Origin: an uncultured Dokdonia sp.
Lineage (GTDB): Bacteria; Bacteroidota; Bacteroidia; Flavobacteriales; Flavobacteriaceae
Assembly (NCBI RefSeq): GCF_947496725.1
Contig: NZ_CANMDS010000003.1
Span: forward strand, 124,001 to 188,000
Direction: 5' to 3'
Length of the DNA stretch: 64,000 nucleotides
Within the stretch, counting starts at the first letter, position 1; each line of letters starts with the position of its first letter. Shown here piece by piece: positions 25,088 to 32,599 of this stretch. The translations under genes were made by a program, and so were the position numbers. The notes under the pieces are model-generated. The model worked only from the letters and a program-made list of their open reading frames with translations. It had not been told where the DNA came from and ran no database searches.

Positions 25088-26164
25088 ATGAAAAAACAAT
25101 TGCTATTAGGATGCTTAGCTCTAGGAGCTTTATTTGCATCTTGTGAGTCTGATGATGACAACACAAACACAATCACTCCAGAGGCAGGTATGCTAGAAGG
25201 AGGTCCATTTACATTCTTTGTAGACGGTATGCCAGATATGGTGACAGGAGTCTCAGTGAGTGGTGAACTTGCCGGTGACGTTACTACCTTTGTGGTAACA
25301 GATGCAGATCGTAATATTTTAGGAATCCCACCTACAATTGATGCCTTAGAAGGAGTAAACTTTGATGATGCTGGAGTAGGTGCTTGTTATGTGTACCATC
25401 TTGCATATCAAGACGGTCTAGCTGGACTTGCAATGGGTGAAAATCTAGATGACTTTTCTGGAGATTTTGATTTATCTAACTTTATTATCGTAAATCGTAA
25501 TGCAGGACCTATGGCAGCAGAGATTGTAGGAGGACCTTTTGAGTTTTGCGTAGATGGAACACCAGATATGGTGAGCGGTTTATCACTTACTGGTGATTCT
25601 GTAGGATCTGAGAGCACGTGGGTAATAACATCAGACACAGGGGAGATTTTAGGATTACCACCTACACTTGAAGCAGTACAAACTGTAGTAGATTTTGATG
25701 CTGCCGGACCAGGAGTATGTCTTATATGGTATATGAGATATGAAGAAGGTGTAGAGGGTCTAGAAGTAGGAGGAAATACAAACGATCTCACTGGACCTTT
25801 TGATCTTTCAGAACCTGTAGAAGTTGTGCGTAACCAAACCCTAGCTGCCGAAATTACGGGAGGTCCTTTTACCTTTACTGTAGATGGCACGCCAGATATG
25901 GTTTCTGGTTTAGGCCTTACAGGTGACAGTATGGGGTCGCTTAATACTTGGGTAATTACATCAGATACTGGTGAGATTTTAGGATTGCCACCTACGCTTA
26001 CAGCTGTAGAGGGAGTAAACTTTGACGATGCAGGTACAGGCGTTTGTCTTATCTGGTACCTACGTTATGAAGATGGACTTGAAGGTTTAATGGTGGGAGC
26101 AAATGCAAATGATCTAGAAGGATGTTATGATCTTTCTGAGCCTGTAACGGTTACTCGTAACTAG
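25088..26164 (+). CDS. Lipoprotein made of three tandem ~105-residue beta domains
   Basis: A 358-residue protein with a lipoprotein signal (MKKQLLLGCLALGALFASCE, lipid Cys19) and an acidic tether. The rest is three tandem copies of one domain, at about residues 38-138, 146-248 and 256-358. Each begins Gly-Gly-Pro-Phe-x-Phe-x-Val-Asp-Gly, includes PDMVSGL, TWVITSDTGEILGLPPTL, a Cys before LIWY, and closes Asp-Leu-Ser then V-x-R-N. The same repeat style is known from large secreted proteins of marine Flavobacteria, with no known function. Copies 2 and 3 are closer to each other than to copy 1, suggesting later duplication. It follows the Crp/Fnr gene and the palindrome; a hairpin terminator ends it. 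Confidence 0.82.
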   Translation: MKKQLLLGCLALGALFASCESDDDNTNTITPEAGMLEGGPFTFFVDGMPDMVTGVSVSGELAGDVTTFVVTDADRNILGIPPTIDALEGVNFDDAGVGACYVYHLAYQDGLAGLAMGENLDDFSGDFDLSNFIIVNRNAGPMAAEIVGGPFEFCVDGTPDMVSGLSLTGDSVGSESTWVITSDTGEILGLPPTLEAVQTVVDFDAAGPGVCLIWYMRYEEGVEGLEVGGNTNDLTGPFDLSEPVEVVRNQTLAAEITGGPFTFTVDGTPDMVSGLGLTGDSMGSLNTWVITSDTGEILGLPPTLTAVEGVNFDDAGTGVCLIWYLRYEDGLEGLMVGANANDLEGCYDLSEPVTVTRN

Positions 26165-26200
26165 CGGTTACACCATTTTAATAATAAAATATGTAAGTTT

Positions 26201-26240
26201 AATGCGTGTATACGACTCTTGTATACACGCATTATTTTTT
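26201..26240 (+). terminator. Hairpin terminator or attenuator just before tlpA
   Basis: Arms AATGCGTGTATAC (26201-26213) and the exact reverse complement (26221-26233) with a seven-base loop, followed by ATTTTTT. The T-run ends directly at the start codon of the next gene, so it may also act as a 5-prime leader hairpin. Confidence 0.8.
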
Positions 26241-26813
26241 ATGAAAAAGCAAAAGAAGTTTACCTGGCAAAATGTTCTATTTATAGTAGTGATATTGTTG
26301 TTACTTATACCACAAACTAGAACGCCTATACAGGTGGCCTTAAATAAAGTTAAGATGGCAATTTTTTCTCCTTCCGCTTTCGCGAAAGCGGACCAGCAAC
26401 AACTTAAACCATTTACATATAGCCTTACATCACTAGATGGAGCGCCCAAAGAAGTATCTATAGGAACAGGAAAAGTAACCTTTATAAGTTACTGGGCTAC
26501 CTGGTGCCCGCCTTGTATAGCAGAGCTACCATCTATAGAAGCTTTATATGAAGATTATGGCGACAAAGTAGAATTTTTACTTATCACAAATGAAAACCCA
26601 GAAGTAGTAGCCCGGTTTATGGCAAAAAAAGATCACAAACTACCGGCAGTCTTACCAGCTATGGAAACTCCAGAACAACTCTTTGAGCGTTCTATACCTA
26701 CAACATATATTATAGATAAAACAGGTCATATCATTATAAAAGAAAAAGGAGCATCAAACTGGAATAGTGATGCTGTGCGTACTACACTAGATGAGCTTAT
26801 TACCGAAGATTAA
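26241..26813 (+). CDS. TlpA-like membrane-anchored thioredoxin
   Basis: The start is taken at MKKQKKFTWQNVLFIVVILL, after the hairpin; the longer ORF begins inside the hairpin. It has 190 residues: one N-terminal signal anchor (about 10-28), a linker, then a thioredoxin domain with the redox motif Trp-Cys-Pro-Pro-Cys (in YWATWCPPCIAELPSI, about residues 84-99) and the cis-Pro in RSIPTTYIIDKTGH. TlpA-type proteins reduce periplasmic disulfides, for example in cytochrome c maturation. The linker carries an iterated palindrome read Ser-Ala-Phe-Ala-Lys-Ala-Asp. Its stop overlaps the convergent lipoprotein gene by four bases. Confidence 0.9.
   Translation: MKKQKKFTWQNVLFIVVILLLLIPQTRTPIQVALNKVKMAIFSPSAFAKADQQQLKPFTYSLTSLDGAPKEVSIGTGKVTFISYWATWCPPCIAELPSIEALYEDYGDKVEFLLITNENPEVVARFMAKKDHKLPAVLPAMETPEQLFERSIPTTYIIDKTGHIIIKEKGASNWNSDAVRTTLDELITED
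26375..26390. repeat. Iterated palindrome, in-gene copy
   Basis: An exact 16-mer with symmetric C...G flanks in the linker between the membrane anchor and thioredoxin domain of the TlpA-like gene, read Ala-Phe-Ala-Lys-Ala. Confidence 0.9.
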
Positions 26814-27274
26814 TCTTCCATTCTCCAGAAGATAAATGGAATCTCTGTATCCTCTGCAGAGATGGTCGCTGTGAGCACATCATCAAAGTACGAGTACGTA
26901 ATTACCTTTGGAAACTCATTATCAGGATTTACAGCTGTAAATGCACTGTTTGTATGTTGAGTAATTTTAAAAAGTGTAGGGTTTTCATTAGGACCACTTA
27001 TAGAAAGTATCCACTGTTCTTGCTTTTTGTAAATGCGCATACGTTCATTAAAAACTGTATCCTCATCTTCTATGGTATAACCGTGACCTCTCAAGTCCTC
27101 GCTAGTTGTCACCCTCCAGTGTTCTGACGTTGCACTACCACCTTTACTATTAGTACGTTCCCAATCACCTATGAGGTAATCAAATTGACTAGTAACAACA
27201 GTGTGTTTCTCTTCATTTTTACAAGAGTAGAGAAGGAGTGTAAAGAGAGATAATAAAAGTAATGTGTAGCGCAT
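26810..27274 (-). CDS. Lipoprotein, DUF6265-like
   Basis: A 154-residue protein with a lipoprotein signal (MRYTLLLLSLFTLLLYSCKN, Cys18). The mature part starts FDYLIGDWERTNSKG and contains EHWRVTTSEDLRGHGYTIED, MRIYKKQEQWILSI and a closing EIPFIFWRM. The opening I-G-x-W-x-R motif and lipocalin-like strand order are typical of the DUF6265 family of calycin-type proteins, with no known function. Its stop overlaps tlpA by four bases; on the other side it lies 18 bp downstream of miaE and could be its operon partner. Confidence 0.7.
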   Translation of the reverse strand: MRYTLLLLSLFTLLLYSCKNEEKHTVVTSQFDYLIGDWERTNSKGGSATSEHWRVTTSEDLRGHGYTIEDEDTVFNERMRIYKKQEQWILSISGPNENPTLFKITQHTNSAFTAVNPDNEFPKVITYSYFDDVLTATISAEDTEIPFIFWRMED

Positions 27275-27292
27275 AATGATGACGATTATACC

Positions 27293-27898
27293 TTATCCGT
27301 GCATTGTTTCTTTAACGCTTAGATCTTTCATTACTTGCTTTTCAAAATCAAGTAATTCTTGCCACTTAGCGTCTACCTTTTTGCGTTCTCCATATTGACG
27401 GGCAAAATTTAAGAACATTGTGTAGTGTCCTGCCTCACTTATCATAAGCTTACGGTAAAACTTTGCGAGTTTTTTATCTTCTAGTTGTTCAGAAAGTAAT
27501 CTAAAGCGCTCACAACTTCTTCCTTCTATAAGTGCTGCTACGAGTAACCTATTTATCAAGCTTTCTACTCTTGAGCCACCTTTTGGGAAGTAAAAACGTA
27601 GTTTATGTACATATTCATCTTTACGTTCTCTACCTAAGTGTAAACCTCGTTCCACCATAAGGTCGTGCACCATTTTAAAATGGCTCATCTCCTCGATAGC
27701 TAGATCACTCATTGCTGCTACAAGCTCTGAGTATTCTGGAAAACCTATAATAAATGAGATTGCGCTAGAGGCTGCCTTTTGCTCACAGTAAGCGTGATCT
27801 GTAAGGATTTCTTCTATGTTTTTTTCTACTATATTTACCCACCTAGGATCTGTAGGTAGTTTAAGATGTAGCATCTGTATTGCTTCTTTATTTTCCAT
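27293..27898 (-). CDS. miaE: tRNA-(ms2io6A)-hydroxylase
   Basis: A 201-residue ferritin-like four-helix protein with two di-iron half-sites. In the first, a Glu near residue 35 precedes AIEEMSHFKMVHDLM (Glu-x-x-His). In the second, LLVAALIEGRSCERFRLL precedes SEAGHYTMFLNFA (Glu-x-x-His). MiaE hydroxylates the isopentenyl group of ms2i6A37 in tRNAs reading UNN codons, using oxygen. Length and order match the family. It lies 11 bp downstream of dnaX on the same strand, so the two may share a transcript. Confidence 0.9.
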   Translation of the reverse strand: MENKEAIQMLHLKLPTDPRWVNIVEKNIEEILTDHAYCEQKAASSAISFIIGFPEYSELVAAMSDLAIEEMSHFKMVHDLMVERGLHLGRERKDEYVHKLRFYFPKGGSRVESLINRLLVAALIEGRSCERFRLLSEQLEDKKLAKFYRKLMISEAGHYTMFLNFARQYGERKKVDAKWQELLDFEKQVMKDLSVKETMHG

Positions 27899-27909
27899 AG
27901 CAAAGGGTT

Positions 27910-29847
27910 TTATAAGTCTAGGTCAAAGGTCTTTCTCAAAATATCCAGAGCAGGATTTTGCTCTCTTAATTTATCGTATTTTTCTTGAGGAGTGTAGGCA
28001 TATTTGCGCTGTACTTCTTCATTTACAGTGATATCAAGGGTGATATCATAGTTTTTTAAGCTTCTTTTTAAATATTCAAGTAGTGGGCCTTGTGCTCGTT
28101 CTACCTCAATTTTCATTGTTTCGTTAGGGTACTCTAGTTCTATAGTCGTACCGTTAAGAGTAGGTTGGTCTGCCTCAAGGTTTGAAGCGATGATGCGTTC
28201 TCCTTTTTGTAGTAATTTTTGTACGTAAGAAGCCCAAGCGGCTTGCATTGCGATTTCTGTAAAAGGTTCTGATGGCAAGTTTTGCACATCTACTTTTTTA
28301 TCTGCCTTTTGTTGTTCAAGTTCTTTTTTGCGTTGCAATCCTTTTAGAGAAAGCCCTGATACTCTGTCTTTACGTATAGATAGGCTTGGAGTTGCCTGTG
28401 TAGTAGGTGAGACTTGAGCAGATACAGGTTGCTCTGGTTGAGCAGGAGTAGCTGGACTTGTTTGCTCTGTTGCTGGTACAGTTGCATTAGTTTCAACGGT
28501 GGTTGGTGAAACTTGCGTAGTCACTTGCGACTCATTATCGCTTACTGGAGTAGCTATGTTGTTATTTACGGGCTGCTTTTCTGTAATAGCTGGTTCTTGT
28601 ACCTGTTGTACAGGTGATGTTTGTTGAGCTTGCGTAGGGCTATGTACGGCTTGCCCTTGTGGAGTTTGAGGTTGTGCTACCTGCTGTACGGCCGGAGTGT
28701 TAACTTGAATTTGTGTTGTTTGTGTAGCACCTACCTTATAATAAGATGGCGGAACTATGAATGGACCGTCATTTTTTTTTTCTCCATCAAAAGTGATAGA
28801 GGCAAGTTGCATAAGGCTTAGTTCTACCAGTAATCTCTGGTTGCGACTAGTTCTATACTTGAGATCACAACTGTTTGCAATATCTATCGCTTCCATTAAG
28901 AAAGCCATTGTTGTTTTTTGTGATTGCTCGTAATATTTTTTCTTAGTACTGTCACCTACTTCTAGTAAATGTATTGTAGGTGGGTTTTTACAAACCATTA
29001 GGTCTCTAAAGTGGGATGCAAGACCCGCGATAAAGTGATGCCCGTCAAAACCTCTTGCTAGGATATCATTAAACTGTACGAGTACCTGCGGGATATCATT
29101 TGCAAGTAAAAGATCTGTAGTTGTAAAGTAGGTGTCGTAGTCTAATACGTTTAGATTTTCGGTTACCGCTTTTCGCGAAAGCGTCTTTCCACTAAAACTT
29201 ACTACTCTGTCAAAAATTGATAATGCGTCACGCATTGCTCCATCTGCTTTTTGTGCGATAATGTGCAGTGCTTCTTCATCTGCTTCTATCCCTTCTTCGT
29301 CAGCGATTTGTACTAAGTGCTTGCGCGCGTCTGCTACTGTGATACGTTTAAAGTCAAATATTTGACAACGTGAGAGTATAGTAGGTATGATTTTATGCTT
29401 CTCTGTGGTGGCAAGTATGAATATGGCGTGCTTAGGTGGTTCTTCTAGTGTTTTAAGAAAAGCGTTAAAAGCAGCTGCAGAGAGCATATGGACCTCATCT
29501 ATAATATAAACTTTGTACTTACCTACTTGAGGAGGTATACGTACTTGATCTATGAGGCTTCGTATATCATCTACAGAGTTATTTGAAGCGGCATCTAGCT
29601 CAAAAACATTGAAGGCAAAGTCTTCATCTGGGCTAGTATTTTCGTCTGTGTTAATCTGTTTTGCTAGTATACGTGCACAACTCGTCTTTCCCACTCCTCT
29701 AGGACCACAAAAAAGTAGTGCCTGTGCTAGGTGGTTGTTTTGAATCGCATTTTCAAGCGTGTTAGTAATAGCCTGTTGTCCCACAACATCTTTAAAGGTG
29801 GTAGGGCGATATTTTCGAGCTGATACTATGAAGGGTTCCATACTCAC
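27910..29847 (-). CDS. dnaX: DNA polymerase III subunit gamma/tau
   Basis: A 645-residue clamp-loader subunit. The AAA+ core (1-360) shows YRPTTFKDVVGQQAITNTLE, Walker A GPRGVGKTS (about 48-56), DEVHML and sensor 1 ATTEKHKIIPTILSRCQIFDF. Between Walker A and the ELDAASNNSVDDIR block the usual four-Cys zinc module is missing (only INTDENTSPDEDFAF remains). A Gln/Thr/Pro-rich linker spans about 385-490, then a C-terminal tau-type domain. A degraded palindrome with one extra T (29168-29184) encodes LSRKAV. No clear frameshift signal for a short gamma form was seen. Confidence 0.95.
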   Translation of the reverse strand: MSMEPFIVSARKYRPTTFKDVVGQQAITNTLENAIQNNHLAQALLFCGPRGVGKTSCARILAKQINTDENTSPDEDFAFNVFELDAASNNSVDDIRSLIDQVRIPPQVGKYKVYIIDEVHMLSAAAFNAFLKTLEEPPKHAIFILATTEKHKIIPTILSRCQIFDFKRITVADARKHLVQIADEEGIEADEEALHIIAQKADGAMRDALSIFDRVVSFSGKTLSRKAVTENLNVLDYDTYFTTTDLLLANDIPQVLVQFNDILARGFDGHHFIAGLASHFRDLMVCKNPPTIHLLEVGDSTKKKYYEQSQKTTMAFLMEAIDIANSCDLKYRTSRNQRLLVELSLMQLASITFDGEKKNDGPFIVPPSYYKVGATQTTQIQVNTPAVQQVAQPQTPQGQAVHSPTQAQQTSPVQQVQEPAITEKQPVNNNIATPVSDNESQVTTQVSPTTVETNATVPATEQTSPATPAQPEQPVSAQVSPTTQATPSLSIRKDRVSGLSLKGLQRKKELEQQKADKKVDVQNLPSEPFTEIAMQAAWASYVQKLLQKGERIIASNLEADQPTLNGTTIELEYPNETMKIEVERAQGPLLEYLKRSLKNYDITLDITVNEEVQRKYAYTPQEKYDKLREQNPALDILRKTFDLDL

Positions 29848-29899
29848 AAATATAAAGGGGTATGTAAAATTATACTAGTGAGTATGGCCTCTTTCTTGT

Positions 29900-30073
29900 T
29901 TACTTATTAACAGTAAGGGCAGATACTTTTTGATCTATGACCTTTACCATTATTTGATAGCTGTGACTTGCCATCTCGTCTGTACCGTTCCATTTTTTTG
30001 CATTTGAGATTGCTTTTTTACGGTACGCTTTTAAGCGCCTCAGTTTTTCTGAGGAATAGAATAGGGATTTCAT
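29900..30073 (-). CDS. Small basic protein (57 aa), not recognised
   Basis: An ORF of 57 codons beginning MKSLFYSSEKLRRLKAYRKK, then AISNAKKWNGTDEMASHSYQ and ending VSALTVNK. It is helical and strongly basic in the first half, with no membrane segment. It lies upstream of dnaX on the same strand, and codon use looks coding. It could bind nucleic acid, but that is only inferred from charge. No family is recognised. Confidence 0.5.
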   Translation of the reverse strand: MKSLFYSSEKLRRLKAYRKKAISNAKKWNGTDEMASHSYQIMVKVIDQKVSALTVNK

Positions 30074-30156
30074 ATAAGAGTGTTTAAGGTTTGCTGTTGT
30101 AAAATAGAAAAAATCTTACAATACTTAATAGAAAATCAAAACATTATGTTAAAAAG

Positions 30157-30321
30157 TTATGAATGTCGTGATATCTCTTTTTCTATTTCGGCAGCTTCTG
30201 CATATAGCTTATCGCTTGCACTTCGGTCACTCTTAGATAGTTGGAAGGCTTGTTCTAGTATCTTTTTGTGTTTTTCTTGTAGTTTTTCAACTGGGCTTTT
30301 CTTTTTAAATAATCCAAACAT
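30157..30321 (-). CDS. Lacal_2735-type small protein (54 aa)
   Basis: MFGLFKKKSPVEKLQEKHKK, then ILEQAFQLSKSDRSASDKLY and a C-terminal helix AEAAEIEKEI. This is the pattern of the Lacal_2735 family, a widespread short Flavobacteriaceae protein of unknown function: a basic N-terminal anchor-like segment followed by two amphipathic helices. It is too short for many gene finders. It lies between the 57-residue gene and the 2TM gene cluster, facing away from the latter. Confidence 0.75.
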   Translation of the reverse strand: MFGLFKKKSPVEKLQEKHKKILEQAFQLSKSDRSASDKLYAEAAEIEKEISRHS

Positions 30322-30483
30322 TTCTTTTTTTTATTTTAAAGATACGGCTTGTAGCGGTCTTTTTCAAGGCTATATATGTCCGTTTTACAATTGAGGGCAT
30401 ATTTTCTACAATTCGGTAACTGCAACTTTAAAAAGAAGCAATTTGATATGATATTTACACCATCAATCAATAACAAAGTAATT

Positions 30484-30768
30484 ATGAGAACTTCAGATCA
30501 AGAAAACAAATATCAAAGAGCACAAGCGAGAGTAGGAGAACTTAAAGAGTTTTATAACCATTTAGGCATTTATTTAATTTTTGTCGTATTCTTTCTAGCG
30601 CTTAACTATTTTACGAGCGCTTATTTTTGGGCAATCTTCCCTATATTAGGTTGGGGGCTTGGTATATTAGGCCACGCAGCAAATACCTTTAGATGGAATC
30701 CTTTTTTCTCAAAAGACTGGGAGCAGCGTAAGATAGATGAGTACTTACGTAATGATGATTTAAAATAA
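30484..30768 (+). CDS. 2TM domain protein, copy 1
   Basis: Start chosen at MRTSDQENKYQRAQARVGEL (94 aa), since family members open with a charged helix directly before the membrane part. The 36 extra upstream codons look noncoding. A 2TM domain follows: a first helix (HLGIYLIFVVFFLALNYF), a second (FWAIFPILGWGLGILGHAAN), and the closing KDWEQRKIDEYL motif typical of the family. 2TM domains are also found fused to LytS-type sensor kinases in Bacteroidota. First of three tandem copies; 6 bp separate it from copy 2. Confidence 0.85.
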   Translation: MRTSDQENKYQRAQARVGELKEFYNHLGIYLIFVVFFLALNYFTSAYFWAIFPILGWGLGILGHAANTFRWNPFFSKDWEQRKIDEYLRNDDLK

Positions 30769-30774
30769 TAACAT

Positions 30775-31086
30775 ATGGAAACGCCACAAGAAAAATATCA
30801 AAGAGCTGCGGCTCACGTACAAAAGGTGCGTAAGTTTTATGGTAAAATCATAAATGCTGTCATCGTTTGTGCCGTTATCGCGGGGATAAATTATTATGTA
30901 AATGAGTTTAGAAATCCTTGGGTGCTGTGGGTAGTAGGCTTCTCACTTCTAGGTATTGTGATAGATGGTCTCAAACTGTTTGGTCTAGGTATCTTTTTAG
31001 GAAAAGGATGGGAACAGCGCAAAATACAAGAACACCTAGAGAGAGATGAAAGAGAAAATTCTTCAAACCCTATAATAAGAAAGTAA
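30775..31086 (+). CDS. 2TM domain protein, copy 2
   Basis: A 103-residue protein with METPQEKYQRAAAHVQKVRK, two hydrophobic helices (about 23-40 and 48-68) and the closing GKGWEQRKIQEHLERDE motif. It is the second tandem member. Its stop overlaps the start of copy 3 by one base (TAATG), showing translational coupling. Unlike copy 1, the loop between helices is short (NEFRNPWVL). Confidence 0.85.
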   Translation: METPQEKYQRAAAHVQKVRKFYGKIINAVIVCAVIAGINYYVNEFRNPWVLWVVGFSLLGIVIDGLKLFGLGIFLGKGWEQRKIQEHLERDERENSSNPIIRK

Positions 31087-31421
31087 TGGAGTATAGCAAA
31101 GAAAAATATGAACGCGCAAAAAAACGCGTAGCAGATGAGAAAGGTTTTTATAATCACCTTACCGTCTATCTAGTAATAAACACCTTACTACAGCTGTTTT
31201 ATTCAGGTATCTTTTTTGACTTACATATCGGTGAGTATGCGCCGTGGTGGGTGCGATTTACAACACCATTTTTCTGGGGATTGTCTCTATTTATACATTG
31301 GATTTATGTTTTTAAAGGCTTTAGATTCTTAAAAGGTATACGTAAGTGGGAAGAGCGCAAGATTAAAGAGTTTATGCAAGAAGAGGAGGAAGAGTTTTCT
31401 TCACGCTTTCGCGAAAAATAG
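31086..31421 (+). CDS. 2TM domain protein, copy 3
   Basis: A 111-residue protein with MEYSKEKYERAKKRVADEKG, two membrane helices separated by a longer loop (FDLHIGEYAPWW) and the closing RKWEERKIKEFMQEEEEEF. The very acidic tail ends in a half palindrome read Arg-Phe-Arg-Glu. Starts in the stop codon of copy 2; the amidohydrolase gene begins 5 bp later, so all belong to one transcript. Confidence 0.85.
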   Translation: MEYSKEKYERAKKRVADEKGFYNHLTVYLVINTLLQLFYSGIFFDLHIGEYAPWWVRFTTPFFWGLSLFIHWIYVFKGFRFLKGIRKWEERKIKEFMQEEEEEFSSRFREK

Positions 31422-31426
31422 AAGCT

Positions 31427-32563
31427 ATGAAAACACTACTACTCACGCTCCTGCTAGTTATAACTTCTATAACTAGCGCTCAAGGAGATTTTGTTATAAA
31501 CAATGTAACACTATTTAATGGTGAAGAAATTTTAGAAAACCGCTCTGTAGCAGTAAGTAACGGAACGATAACTAAAGTATCTAAAAGACCCCAAAAAGCC
31601 GAAACCATCATAGACGGTCGAGGTAAATTCTTAATGCCAGCTCTTACAAATGCACACGTGCACACTTGGGCATTACCACAGCTTAAAGAAGCAGCTCAAG
31701 CGGGAGTGCTCAACCTACTAGATATGCACGGTATGGAACCTATGCAAAAAGCAATGGTAGAAGCCAGAACCTCTCTAGATGGTGCCAGATTATACAGAGC
31801 GGGATATGCTGCCACGACAGAGGGTGGTCACGGTACACAATATGGATTTCCTATACCCACTTTAAGCAAACCAGCAGATGCTGAACCGTGGGTGAATGAC
31901 AGAGTAGCTGCAGGTGTAGATTATATTAAAATCATAGTAGAGCCGTGGAAGAAAACTCTAGATAAAGAAACGGTAGCACAGATTATAAATGAAGCACACA
32001 AAGCAAGTAAAATTGCAGTTGTACACGTTTCAAATGAAGAAGATGCTTATAATTCCTTAATTAGTAATGCAGATGGACTCGTACATATCTATCACGATAA
32101 ACCTATGACAGACCAGCATTTGCAAAAGCTGGTAGGAGAGAAGGACTTTTTTGTAATTCCTACAATTTTAACCACAGTATTGATACAGCCTTTATACTTT
32201 AATAAAACTACAGAGGAGACAGCTCTTATAGAAGCAAATCTTTTAAAAGAGGTAAAACGTTTGTATGACGCTGGTATACCTATACTAGCAGGTACAGATC
32301 CACCTAATGCAAATATTAATATAGGAAGTGATTTGTATAAAGAGTTGGCTTTTTTCGCGAAAGCGGGATTACCCATAGAGGCTGTACTAGCAAGTGCTAC
32401 GTCACTACCTGCAGAGAAGTTCTCTCTAGAAGGAGTAGGGTACATAAAGAAAGGTTATAAAGCAGATTTGCTATTGCTGGAGCAATCACCAGTAAATGAT
32501 GTAATGAAGCTCAATACATTATCACATATCTGGAAAGAAGGTACCCTTGTCGAGCAAGAATAA
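31427..32563 (+). CDS. Secreted amidohydrolase family protein
   Basis: A 378-residue protein with a signal peptide (MKTLLLTLLLVITSITSAQG) and an amidohydrolase TIM barrel. Metal-site motifs are visible: PALTNAHVHTW (His-x-His), a carboxylatable Lys in VDYIKIIVEPW, single His residues in KIAVVHVSNEEDA and GLVHIYHDKP, and the catalytic Asp in PILAGTDPPNAN. A composite beta domain frames the barrel (INNVTLFNGEEIL, KKGYKADLLLLEQSP). It may be a periplasmic or secreted dipeptidase-like or imidazolonepropionase-like hydrolase; the substrate is unknown. It lies between the 2TM genes and the LytTR regulator, and has a half palindrome (read Phe-Ala-Lys-Ala). Confidence 0.86.
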   Translation: MKTLLLTLLLVITSITSAQGDFVINNVTLFNGEEILENRSVAVSNGTITKVSKRPQKAETIIDGRGKFLMPALTNAHVHTWALPQLKEAAQAGVLNLLDMHGMEPMQKAMVEARTSLDGARLYRAGYAATTEGGHGTQYGFPIPTLSKPADAEPWVNDRVAAGVDYIKIIVEPWKKTLDKETVAQIINEAHKASKIAVVHVSNEEDAYNSLISNADGLVHIYHDKPMTDQHLQKLVGEKDFFVIPTILTTVLIQPLYFNKTTEETALIEANLLKEVKRLYDAGIPILAGTDPPNANINIGSDLYKELAFFAKAGLPIEAVLASATSLPAEKFSLEGVGYIKKGYKADLLLLEQSPVNDVMKLNTLSHIWKEGTLVEQE

Positions 32564-32599
32564 GAATTAGTATTTTTACGTAAATCAAAGCACAAATAA

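Noticed and set aside
25408-25890. A 160-codon minus ORF inside the triple-repeat lipoprotein
   Set aside because: Its length comes from the repeated coding sequence on the other strand; it has no start context or motif.
32092-32445. A 117-codon minus ORF inside the amidohydrolase gene
   Set aside because: The plus strand carries the metal-site Lys, His and Asp motifs of the enzyme in this region.
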